Assembly: GCF_002549795.1 (NCBI RefSeq)
Contig: NZ_CP021435.1
Coordinates: 3,162,001-3,226,000, forward strand
Direction: 5' to 3'
Length of the DNA: 64,000 nucleotides
Origin: Halomonas beimenensis
Lineage (GTDB): Bacteria > Pseudomonadota > Gammaproteobacteria > Pseudomonadales > Halomonadaceae
Shown here: positions 36,557-44,058 of the stretch, one piece after another
How positions within the stretch are numbered: the stretch's first letter is position 1
How the letters are laid out: the number at the start of each line of letters is the position of its first letter
Translations under genes and position numbers: made by a program
The notes under the pieces: model-generated
Databases searched by the model: none
Told to the model about the DNA's origin: nothing
Seen by the model: the letters and a program-made list of their open reading frames with translations, nothing else

Positions 36557-37833
36557 CCCCTGCCATCGTCTTCACCTTCCTGGGTTTCGCCCTGCTGCGC
36601 ATGCCGCTGGCGTTCGCCCTGGGCCTGGCCTCGCTGGTCGGCCTCTACGTCGGCGGCATGGACTTCGCCGTGCTGCCCCAGCGCATGATGCACTCGGTCA
36701 ACAGCTTCCCGCTGATGGCCATCCCGCTGTTCATGCTGGCCGGCGAGCTGATGGTCGCCGCCGGCATCCTGCAGCGCCTGGTGGACTTCGCCAACTCGCT
36801 GATCGGGCGCGTCCACGGCGGCCTGGCCCATGTCGCCATCGTCGCCGGCATGGTGCTGGCCGCGGTCAGCGGCGCCGCCGTGGCCAGCGCCAGCGCCCTG
36901 GGCAGCTCGCTGGTCCCCTCCATGCGCCAGCAGTACGACACCGGCTACAGCAGCGCCGTGGTGGCCTCGGCCGCCAACCTGGGCGCCATCATCCCGCCCA
37001 GCAACGCCATGATCGTCTATGCCCTGATGGCCGGCTCCTCGGTCTCGGTGGGCGGGCTGTTTATGGCAGGGGTCATACCGGGGGTGATTCTTGCTGTGGG
37101 CTTCATGGGCCTGGCCAGCTTCCTCGCCATGCGCCGCCGCTATCCGCTCGCCGGCGGCGACATCGGCCTCAAGCACGTCCTGGTGCAGACCTGGCGCGCC
37201 CTGCCGATCCTGCTGATGCCCATCGTGGTGGTCGGCGGCATCGTGGCCGGCGCCTTCACCCCTACCGAGGGAGCCGCCATCGCGGTGGTCTATGCCCTGC
37301 TGATCGGCTTCTTCGTGACCCGCCAGTTGCGCCTGTCGCACCTTCCCAAGGCGATGTTCAACGCCGCGGTGACCGCCGCCATGGTCGGCGCCCTGATCGC
37401 CTTCGCCTCGACCATGACCTTCGCCTTCACCATCGACCTGATCCCCATGCAGCTCACCAGCTGGATCCAGGGCGTCACCTCCGACCCGCTGATCTTCCTG
37501 CTGCTGGTGATGGCGCTGCTGATCGGGGTGGGCATGTTCATCGAGTCCAACGCCGCCTACATCATGCTGGTACCGCTGCTGGCCCCGATCGCCCTGGCCT
37601 ACGGCATCGACCCGCTGCTGTTCGGCTTCCTGTTCGTGATGAACCTGGTGGTGGGCATGATGACGCCGCCGGTGGGGGTGCTGCTGTTCGTGATGTGCGG
37701 CATCTCCAAGATCAGCCTCAACGAGCTGATGAAGAGCGCCTGGCCGTTCATCGCCTTCCAGTACGCGGTGCTGATCGCCTGCATCGCCTTCCCCGGCATC
37801 GTCACCTGGCTGCCCCACGCCCTGGGCTACTGA
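36553..37833 (+). CDS. dctM: TRAP transporter large permease DctM (system 2)
   Basis: A 426-aa DctM. Signatures: FPLMAIPLFMLAGELMVAAGI, VLAAVSGAAVASASALGSSLVPSM, SAANLGAIIPPSNAMIVYALMAG, GAFTPTEGAAIAVVYALLIG, NLVVGMMTPPVGVLLFVMCGISKI. About 12 membrane segments. Start in an ATGA overlap with dctQ2, preceded by AAGGAGG. Followed after 116 bp by a racemase-like gene, probably co-transcribed. Confidence 0.95.
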   Translation: MTPAIVFTFLGFALLRMPLAFALGLASLVGLYVGGMDFAVLPQRMMHSVNSFPLMAIPLFMLAGELMVAAGILQRLVDFANSLIGRVHGGLAHVAIVAGMVLAAVSGAAVASASALGSSLVPSMRQQYDTGYSSAVVASAANLGAIIPPSNAMIVYALMAGSSVSVGGLFMAGVIPGVILAVGFMGLASFLAMRRRYPLAGGDIGLKHVLVQTWRALPILLMPIVVVGGIVAGAFTPTEGAAIAVVYALLIGFFVTRQLRLSHLPKAMFNAAVTAAMVGALIAFASTMTFAFTIDLIPMQLTSWIQGVTSDPLIFLLLVMALLIGVGMFIESNAAYIMLVPLLAPIALAYGIDPLLFGFLFVMNLVVGMMTPPVGVLLFVMCGISKISLNELMKSAWPFIAFQYAVLIACIAFPGIVTWLPHALGY

Positions 37834-37949
37834 TTTCCCGACGCGATACCACCGACTAGACGACGTGCGTCCCCCGCCCCTGCCGGCGGGGCCGGGCCCC
37901 CCTGCGCCCGGCGAGGCGCCGATCACAAGGAACGACAAGAGAGCACGCC

Positions 37950-38714
37950 ATGAAACTCCTCGTCATCAACCCCAACATCTCCACGGACGTGACCCGCCTG
38001 ATCGAGACCGAGGCGCGACGCAGCATCCGCCCCGGCACCGAGCTGACCATGGCCACCGCGCCCTTCGGCGTGGCCTACATCGAGACCCGGGCCGAGTCGC
38101 AGATCGGCGGCTATGCCGCCATGCAGGTCGCCGCCGAGGCCCACGAGACCCACGATGCCGTGGTGGTCGCCGCCTTCGGCGACCCCGGCCTCGCCGCCCT
38201 GCGCGAGATCCTGCCCATCCCGGTGGTGGGCATGACCGAGGCCGCCCTGGTCACCGCCTGCCAGCAGGGCAGCCGCTTCTCGGTGATCGCCATCTCCCAG
38301 CGCATCCAGGCCTGGTATCGGGAGACCATCGCCGCCCATGACTTCGCCGGCCGCCTGGCCAGCATCCGCGCCCTGGACGAGCCGCTGGCGCATATCGGCC
38401 GCGTCCAGGAGGACCAGGGCGAGCGCCTGGTGGCGCTGGCCGAGCATGCCGTGGCGGACGATGGCGCCGACGTCTTGATCCTGGCCGGCGCGCCCCTGGC
38501 GGGACTGGCCCGCACGGTGGCGCATCGCCTGCCGGTGCCGGCCCTGGACGGCGTGACCTGCGCCCTCCACCAGGCCCAGGCCATGGTCGACCTGGCCCCG
38601 GCGACGCCCAGCGGCGGCAGCTTCGCCGCCCCGCCCGCCAAGGACTGCCGAGGCCTGACCGACGCCCTGGCCGGCCTGGTCGGCCGCCAGCCACTCGCCA
38701 CCTCCAGGGCCTGA
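37950..38714 (+). CDS. Asp/Glu/hydantoin racemase-family protein lacking both catalytic cysteines
   Basis: A 254-aa protein of the hydantoin racemase family (MKLLVINPNISTDVTRLIE, VAYIETRAES, VVAAFGDPGLAALREILPIPVVGMTEAAL). Racemases use two Cys, at about residues 76 and 181 in this family. Here the first is Ala75 (AAFGDPG) and the aligned second position is Gly180 (LAGAPLAG). By comparison the paralogue at 43202 keeps both. A changed, non-racemase reaction or a ligand-binding role is likely. Follows dctPQM2, with a downstream GntR gene. Confidence 0.83.
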   Translation: MKLLVINPNISTDVTRLIETEARRSIRPGTELTMATAPFGVAYIETRAESQIGGYAAMQVAAEAHETHDAVVVAAFGDPGLAALREILPIPVVGMTEAALVTACQQGSRFSVIAISQRIQAWYRETIAAHDFAGRLASIRALDEPLAHIGRVQEDQGERLVALAEHAVADDGADVLILAGAPLAGLARTVAHRLPVPALDGVTCALHQAQAMVDLAPATPSGGSFAAPPAKDCRGLTDALAGLVGRQPLATSRA

Positions 38715-38840
38715 TCCCTGCCCAGCCGAGCCGAGGAGGCCGCGTACCGGCGGCCTTCTCGCCCGGCGGCGGCGGGCCGTATACTGAACGCATCCCGGCC
38801 CTCGGGCCTCGCGACCCCTCGACCCAAGGAGGCCATGCAC

Positions 38841-39548
38841 ATGATCACGGACACCGAGGCGTCCGTCGCCGACGATACCGGCAGCGCGACCGCCAACCGG
38901 CGCCGCATCCAGACCACCTCCCTGGCCCAGGAGGCCTATCGCATCCTGCAGCGCATGATCGTGCACGGCGAGCTGGCCCCCGGCGAGCGGATCGTCGAGC
39001 CGGCCCTGTGCGAGCAGCTGGGCATCTCCCGCACTCCCCTTCGCGAAGCCCTGCGCATGCTGGCCAGCGAAGGGCTGATCGCCACCCGCCGCAACCGCAA
39101 CGCGGTGGTGACGCGCATCGATCCCCAGGAGCTCGAGCACCTCTTCGAGGTGGAGGCCGGCATCGAGAGCCTCGCCGTGGGCCTGGCCGCCGAGCGCATG
39201 ACCAACACCGAACTCAAGCAGCTGGAGGCCCTGCAGGAGCGTCTGGAGAAACTCCTCGCCAAGGGCGACCGGGATGCCTACTTCGAGCTCAACCAGCGTA
39301 TCCACGCCTTGCTGGTGGCCGGCGCCAAGAATCCCGTCCTCGAGGAAACCCACCGCCGCCTGCTCGGCCGCCTGGAGCGGGCCCGCTACCTGGCCCTGGA
39401 CCGCATCGGCCGCTGGCAGGAATCCACCGACGAGCACCGCGCCATCCTCGAGGCCCTCAAGGCCCGGGACGGCGAACGCGCCCGTCGCCTGCTGGCCGAT
39501 CACGTCCAGCACACCGGCGAGTCCATCACCGAGATCAATCGCGGCTGA
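38841..39548 (+). CDS. GntR/FadR (FCD) transcriptional regulator
   Basis: A 235-aa regulator starting MITDTEASVADD; ATG 38841 is preferred over the ATG six bases upstream because GGAGG is then 8 nt away. Winged helix about 25-90 (SLAQEAYRILQRMIVHGELAPGERIVEPALCEQLGISRTPLREALRMLASEGLI), FCD domain about 100-220 (LFEVEAGIESLAVGLAAERM, LNQRIHALLVAGAKNPVLEE, STDEHRAILEAL). A TATACT -10-like hexamer lies at 38780-38785. Closest in the window to the regulator at 34141; may regulate TRAP system 2 or the allE operon convergent with it. Confidence 0.9.
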   Translation: MITDTEASVADDTGSATANRRRIQTTSLAQEAYRILQRMIVHGELAPGERIVEPALCEQLGISRTPLREALRMLASEGLIATRRNRNAVVTRIDPQELEHLFEVEAGIESLAVGLAAERMTNTELKQLEALQERLEKLLAKGDRDAYFELNQRIHALLVAGAKNPVLEETHRRLLGRLERARYLALDRIGRWQESTDEHRAILEALKARDGERARRLLADHVQHTGESITEINRG

Positions 39549-39569
39549 CCCGTCTTCGCCTCCCCGAAT

Positions 39570-39603
39570 ACGACGACACCCGCCGAAGGGCGGGTGTCGT
39601 CGT
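39570..39603. terminator. Bidirectional terminator between converging gntR and allE
   Basis: A perfect 15-bp stem ACGACGACACCCGCC / GGCGGGTGTCGTCGT with a 4-nt loop lies midway between the two converging stop codons. Confidence 0.75.
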
Positions 39604-39633
39604 CCGTTGCCGTGCTGGGGCCGACCGCCAGGA

Positions 39634-40470
39634 TCAGCGACGCTTGCTGTAGGGCAGCGCCATATGCCGGTTGACGTCCTTGTACAGCAGGTAGCGGAAG
39701 GGCCCCGGACCGCCCGCGTAGCAGGCCTGGGGGCAGAAGGCGCGCAGCCACATGTAGTCGCCGGCCTCGACCTCCACCCACTGCTGGTTGAGGTGGTAGA
39801 CCGCCTTGCCCTCGAGCACGTAGAGGCCGTGTTCCATGACATGGGTCTCGTCGAAGGGAATCACGCCACCGGGCTGGAAGGTGACGATGTTGACGTGCAT
39901 GTCGTGGCGCAGGTCGTCCTGATCGACGAAGCGGGTGGTGGCCCAGACCTCGTTGCAGTCCGGCATGACCGACGGCTCGATGTCGTTCTCGTTGGTGACG
40001 AAGGGCTCGGGCACCTCGATGCCGTCGACGAACTCGTAGGCCTTGCGGATCCAGTGGAAGCGCACCGGGGCGTCGGCCTCGTTGCGCAGCTGCCAGTCGG
40101 TGCCCGGGGGGATGAAGGCATAGCCGCCGGGGACCATCCGGTGCTTCTCGCCGGCCAGGGTCAGCACCATCTCGCCCTCCACCACGAAGAGCACGCCCTC
40201 GGCGCCCGGATCGGTCTCGGGACGCTCGCTGCCGCCGCCGGGCGACACTTCCATGATGTACTGGGAGAAGGTCTCGGCGAAGCCGGACAGGGGGCGGGAC
40301 AGCACCCACAGGCGGGTGTCGTTCCAGTGGGGCAGCTTGCTGGCGACGATGTCCCGGTAGACGCCCTTGGGGATGACCGCGAAGGCCTCGGTGAACATGG
40401 CGCGGTCGGTGGTCATCACCTTCTGGCCGGGATGGCCACCGGTGGGGGCGTAGTACTGACGCTGGCTCAT
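39634..40470 (-). CDS. allE: (S)-ureidoglycine aminohydrolase
   Basis: A 278-aa bicupin. First cupin about 60-130 (YIMEVSPGGGSERPETDPGAEGVLFVVEGEMVLTLAGE), second about 190-260 (MHVNIVTFQPGGVIPFDETHVMEHGLYVLEGKAVYHLN). The second cupin holds the metal-binding Glu/His set (PFDETHVMEHGLYVLEG) and Gln, as in YlbA/UGHY. It releases ammonia from (S)-ureidoglycine to give (S)-ureidoglycolate. Its start overlaps the allA stop (ATGA), in the unit puuE-allA-allE. Its substrate-producing enzyme, an allantoate amidohydrolase, is not in the window. Confidence 0.92.
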   Translation of the reverse strand: MSQRQYYAPTGGHPGQKVMTTDRAMFTEAFAVIPKGVYRDIVASKLPHWNDTRLWVLSRPLSGFAETFSQYIMEVSPGGGSERPETDPGAEGVLFVVEGEMVLTLAGEKHRMVPGGYAFIPPGTDWQLRNEADAPVRFHWIRKAYEFVDGIEVPEPFVTNENDIEPSVMPDCNEVWATTRFVDQDDLRHDMHVNIVTFQPGGVIPFDETHVMEHGLYVLEGKAVYHLNQQWVEVEAGDYMWLRAFCPQACYAGGPGPFRYLLYKDVNRHMALPYSKRR

Positions 40471-41000
40471 GGGATTTCCTCTTGTTCGCTGGTGGACGCG
40501 ACGGCCTCGCCTTCCGGCAGGCTCACGCGGATGTCGATGGGATGCTCGTCGCAGTTGTTGCCCTCGCCGCCGCGGTCCACCACCAGGAACTCGCCCTCGC
40601 GCCCCAGCACGGACTGGATGGCGTGCCAGGTGCCGGCCCGGTAGTTGACGCCCTGGCGGCCGTCGGTGACGAAGGCGCGCACCTCCTCGGGGGCGATGGT
40701 GTCGCCCGGCGGGGCCACCACGATCAGGAAGCGCTCCTCGTGCAGCGGCATGAAGGCCTGGCTGCCCTGGGGATGACGCTCCAGGAAGGACAGCTCGAGC
40801 GGCACCTGGACGGGCTGGCTGACGAAGATGCTGATCAGCGCTCGGGCCTGCTCGCCGAGGGTCTCGACCCGAGCCAGGTCGTGGTAGCGCCGGGTGCGCC
40901 CGGCGTTGATGTGGAAGTAGTCGGACGTGCGGGTGTCGATGACATCGCCGAAGGGCGCGAAGGCCTCCGGGGTCAGGGGACGGGCGTCGAGTTGGAGCAT
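40467..41000 (-). CDS. allA: Ureidoglycolate lyase
   Basis: A 177-aa AllA-type cupin; the start at 41000 has AGGAGG upstream. LDARPLTPEAFAPFGDVIDT, INAGRTRRYHDLARVE, IFVSQPVQVPLELSFLERHPQGSQAFMPL, FLIVVAPPGD and GVNYRAGTWHAIQSVLGREGEFLVVDRGG are family motifs. It cleaves (S)-ureidoglycolate to glyoxylate and urea, giving glyoxylate to the gcl operon. Coupled to allE; 71 bp after puuE. Confidence 0.93.
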   Translation of the reverse strand: MLQLDARPLTPEAFAPFGDVIDTRTSDYFHINAGRTRRYHDLARVETLGEQARALISIFVSQPVQVPLELSFLERHPQGSQAFMPLHEERFLIVVAPPGDTIAPEEVRAFVTDGRQGVNYRAGTWHAIQSVLGREGEFLVVDRGGEGNNCDEHPIDIRVSLPEGEAVASTSEQEEIP

Positions 41001-41071
41001 GTCACCTCCTGCTGAAACGCATGACGGGGCAGGCGGCGTACCGCCCACCCCGGCGATGGGGGACCGGGCTC

Positions 41072-42001
41072 TCACCGGGCCGGGTGATGCTCGGCCCAGT
41101 GGCGGGCGATGTCCACACGACGGGTGACCCAGACGCGGTCGTGGGCCTCGATGTGATCGAGGAAGCGCTGCAGGGCACGGAAGCGCCCCGGACGCCCCAG
41201 CAGCCGGCAGTGCATGCCCACCGAGAGCATCTTCGGGGTGTCCTCGCCTTCCGCGTAGAGCACGTCGAAGGCGTCGCGCAGGTAGGTGAAGAAGTGATCC
41301 GCGGTGTTGAAGCCCTGGGGCGCGGCGAAGCGCATGTCGTTGCTGTCCAGGGTGTAGGGCACCACCAGGTGGTCATGTTCCTGGCCCTGGCTGTCCGCCT
41401 CGCGGGTCCAGAACGGCAGGTCGTCGCCGTAGTAGTCACTGTCGTAGAGGAAGCTGCCCTCGTCGAGCACCAGGCGCCGGGTGTTGGGGCTGTCGCGGCC
41501 GGTGTACCAGCCGAGCGGCTTCTCGCCATAGAGGTTCTGGAAGATCTCGATGGCCTTGCGCATGTGCTCGCGCTCGATGTGCTCGGGCACCTTCTGGTAG
41601 TGGATCCAGCGATAGCCGTGGCAGGCGATCTCGTGGCCCAGCTCCTTGAAGGCCTGGGCCACCTCGGGATGGCGCTCCAGGGCCATGGCCACGCCGAACA
41701 CGGTCAGCGGCAGGCCGCGGCGCTCGAACTCCCGCAGGATCCGCCAGACCCCGGCCCGGGAACCGTACTCATAGATCGACTCCATGCTCAGGTGACGGTC
41801 GGGATAGGACTCGGCCCCGATGATCTCGGAGAGGAACTGCTCCGAACCCTGGTCGCCGTGGAGCACGCAGTTCTCGCCGCCCTCCTCGTAGTTGAGCACG
41901 AACTGCACGGCGATACGGGCCCGGCCGGGCCAGTTGGCCTCGGGGGGCGTGCGGCCATAGCCGATCAGGTCGCGGGGGTAGTCTCGGCGCGTCGAAGTCA
42001 T
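41072..42001 (-). CDS. puuE: Allantoinase PuuE (polysaccharide-deacetylase fold)
   Basis: A 309-aa metal-independent allantoinase of the PuuE type. RDLIGYGRTPPEANWPGRARIAVQFVLNYEEGGENCVLHGD and ESYPDRHLSMESIYEYGSRAGVWRILREF are family signatures, followed by ELGHEIACHGYRWIHYQ (deacetylase-fold His), LGWYTGRDSPNTRRLV and SVGMHCRLLGRPGR. It hydrolyses allantoin to allantoate. AAGGAAG lies upstream of the ATG, and a TGTATACA palindrome lies 62 bp upstream. First gene of puuE-allA-allE. Confidence 0.95.
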   Translation of the reverse strand: MTSTRRDYPRDLIGYGRTPPEANWPGRARIAVQFVLNYEEGGENCVLHGDQGSEQFLSEIIGAESYPDRHLSMESIYEYGSRAGVWRILREFERRGLPLTVFGVAMALERHPEVAQAFKELGHEIACHGYRWIHYQKVPEHIEREHMRKAIEIFQNLYGEKPLGWYTGRDSPNTRRLVLDEGSFLYDSDYYGDDLPFWTREADSQGQEHDHLVVPYTLDSNDMRFAAPQGFNTADHFFTYLRDAFDVLYAEGEDTPKMLSVGMHCRLLGRPGRFRALQRFLDHIEAHDRVWVTRRVDIARHWAEHHPAR

Positions 42002-42062
42002 GGCAGGCTTCCTTCTTGTTATGGATCACTCGGTGGGCAGGGCCATTCTGAGCGACATTAAA

Positions 42063-42070
42063 TGTATACA
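42063..42070. promoter_or_regulatory. TGTATACA site upstream of puuE
   Basis: AAATGTATACAAG in the 93-bp gap between puuE and the divergently regulated racemase-like gene's stop; a core match to the putative GntR operator. Next to it (42081-42096) AGAGTG-TACC-CACTCT forms a small hairpin over the racemase stop codon. Confidence 0.55.
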
Positions 42071-42094
42071 AGAAAAGGATAGAGTGTACCCACT

Positions 42095-42769
42095 CTAGTT
42101 GCAAGATGCCCGGGGCCGGGTCAGGCGCATCAACGCCAGGCTCTGGGCCAGGGCAGCATCCAGGGAATCCACGAGGCGGCAACCCGGCGCCACGTTCAGC
42201 TCGGCGGCCAGGCAGGCGAAGGCGGCACCGCCGACGATGATGGCGTCCGGAGCGAGCCGGGCCTGCTGGTCCGCCACCGCCGCCTGGACCCGCGCCCGGG
42301 CCTCGTCCCGCTGGGCCGGCAAGGCCAGGTCGTCGATCTCCACCGCGGAGATCCCCAGGCAGCGACGAGACGCCCCCATCTCGTGCAGGACATCCTCGAT
42401 CATGCGCGGCCAGCGCCGGCCGGGGGTGACGATCGAGAAGCGCGCGCCCAGCTGCAGGGCCGACAGCACCGAGGCCTCCAGCATGCCGGTGACCGGCACC
42501 GGGCAGACCTCCCGGGCCGCGGCGAGTCCCGGCTCGCCGAAGCAGGCCAGCAGGACGGCGTCCTGGTCGGTCTCAGCCCGGCCCTCGAGGCTGGCCACCA
42601 GGGCACCGGCGGCCAGGGCGCAGTCCCGCCGCGAGGCGATATAGGCCACCCCGCGCTCGGCGGTCTCGGCCCGCACCGCGACCTCGTCGCCATAGAAGAC
42701 CCGGGCCCGTCCGGCCATCCAGTCGGTCATGGCGGTATTGGTGTTGCCGTTGAGCATCAGCAGGCGCAT
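42095..42769 (-). CDS. Asp/Glu/hydantoin racemase-family protein with one catalytic cysteine
   Basis: A 224-aa family member (MRLLMLNGNTNTAMTDWM). The first cysteine is present (C76 in LLACFGEPGLAAARE), but the position aligned with the second (residue 181, in IIVGGAAFACLA) is Gly; a Cys occurs five residues later. One-cysteine members of this superfamily include decarboxylases and isomerases. GGGAGG precedes the ATG, and a perfect TTTGTATACAAA palindrome lies 40 bp upstream. Divergent from the two-cysteine paralogue at 43202. Confidence 0.83.
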   Translation of the reverse strand: MRLLMLNGNTNTAMTDWMAGRARVFYGDEVAVRAETAERGVAYIASRRDCALAAGALVASLEGRAETDQDAVLLACFGEPGLAAAREVCPVPVTGMLEASVLSALQLGARFSIVTPGRRWPRMIEDVLHEMGASRRCLGISAVEIDDLALPAQRDEARARVQAAVADQQARLAPDAIIVGGAAFACLAAELNVAPGCRLVDSLDAALAQSLALMRLTRPRASCN

Positions 42770-43201
42770 GTGCCCCTCCCTTTCCGTCGGCTGTCTTCAG
42801 CCTCGCTCTTTGTATACAAAAAATCAATCCTTCCCGCCAGCCCTTTCTTGACCCGGCACCCGCTGCCGCCGTCCGCCAGCAGGATGGCGGCAGCTCTCAA
42901 GCCCACTCCCAAGGCTGCCGCCGGCTTCAGGGGGAAAGGTAGCCACCCAAGCAAAGCGTACACACAAAAAGATGAAAAATTGTCTCACATAGGACGAAAA
43001 AATTGCCGCCACAACTTGTATACAGTATATAAATTTGCCTAATTTTCCTTCGATTAAACTTAACACCCTGTTTTCAATGGATTCATCCATGCGCCACGCG
43101 AGGGCGTCACGGCTTGATTTTTCGCAGTACCCACGCCTATTTTGTGTACAAATACAAAAATCTTTGTTCACAAGAATCACAACCCAGCCACGGAGCCGCC
43201 C
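42770..43201. promoter_or_regulatory. 432-bp divergent regulatory region with four TTTGTATACAAA-type sites
   Basis: No gene. Sites: 42809-42820 TTTGTATACAAA (perfect), 43017-43024 TGTATACA, 43142-43153 TTTGTGTACAAA, and 43164-43175 TTTGTTCACAAG. The first lies 40 bp before the leftward racemase-like gene, the last two within 60 bp of the rightward one. The region is markedly AT-richer than its surroundings (42961-43180). Probably the best-populated operator cluster of the putative regulon. Confidence 0.65.
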
Positions 43202-43948
43202 ATGCAGATCCGCGTCATCAACCCCAACACCACCCGCGGCATGACCGATACCATCGCCACCGCCGCCCAGGGCATCGCCGCCCCCGGCACCCGAATCAGC
43301 GCCTCCCAGCCGGCCCATGGCCCGGTCTCCATCGAGAGCCACTTCGACGAGGCCATCAGCGCCGTGGGCGTGCTCGAGGAGGTGATGGCCGGCGAGCGGG
43401 ACGCGATGGACGCCTATATCATCGCCTGCTTCGGCGACCCCGGCCTGCTGGCCGCCCGGGAGCTGACCCGCGCCCCAGTGATCGGGATTGCCGAGGCCGC
43501 CTTCCACATGGCGGCGCTGATCAGCACCCGCTTCTCGGTGGTCACCACCCTGGGCCGCACCGGCATCATCGCCGAGCACCTGCTGGACCAGTACGGCTTC
43601 CGCCATCACTGCCGCCGAGTACGGGCCGCCGAGATCCCGGTGCTCGACCTGGAGGAGGACGGCGACGCCGCCCTCAACCGGATCATCGACGAGAGCCGCC
43701 GGGCCCGCGACGAGGACGGCATCGGCGCCATCGTGCTGGGCTGTGGCGGCATGGCCGATCTCACCGACGAGATCGGCGAGGCCGTGGGCCTGCCGGTGGT
43801 CGAGGGCGTGACCGCCGCGGTCAAGCTGGCCGAGGCCCTGGTCGGACTGGGGCTCGGCACCAGCAAGCACGGCGACCTGGCCTTCCCGCGTCCCAAGGCC
43901 TTCGTCGGCCGCTTCGAGCACCTCTCGAACGGTGCCGGCGTGAGCTGA
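43202..43948 (+). CDS. Hydantoin racemase (both catalytic cysteines present)
   Basis: A 248-aa Asp/Glu/hydantoin racemase, MQIRVINPNTTRGMTDTIATAA. C76 in YIIACFGDPGLLAARE and C181 in AIVLGCGGMADLTDEIGEAVGLPVVEG match the two-cysteine mechanism described for hydantoin/allantoin racemases. Placed directly before two NCS1 permeases and opposite puuE, it may racemise allantoin, since allantoin-cleaving enzymes are stereoselective (inference). The ATG at 43202 has GGAG upstream; the longer reading runs through the operator sites. Confidence 0.88.
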   Translation: MQIRVINPNTTRGMTDTIATAAQGIAAPGTRISASQPAHGPVSIESHFDEAISAVGVLEEVMAGERDAMDAYIIACFGDPGLLAARELTRAPVIGIAEAAFHMAALISTRFSVVTTLGRTGIIAEHLLDQYGFRHHCRRVRAAEIPVLDLEEDGDAALNRIIDESRRARDEDGIGAIVLGCGGMADLTDEIGEAVGLPVVEGVTAAVKLAEALVGLGLGTSKHGDLAFPRPKAFVGRFEHLSNGAGVS

Positions 43949-44058
43949 TTCCGTTTCTCCAAGTCGCTCGTCGAGCAGAGCGCACCGCAAGCGGCACCGA
44001 GCCCTGACCGGGCCGGACAACAACCACAACCACCACACCACCTTGCGAGGACTGCACC

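Noticed and set aside
36439..37938. Long minus-strand frame opposite dctM2
   Set aside because: Composition artefact; DctM signatures are on the plus strand.
38779..38784. GTATAC upstream of the GntR gene at 38841 as another regulon site
   Set aside because: Flanks (CCGTATACTG) do not match the TGTATACA core; better explained as part of a -10 hexamer.
42081..42096. AGAGTG-TACC-CACTCT as an operator
   Set aside because: It overlaps a stop codon and has a hairpin form; more likely a weak 3' stem-loop.
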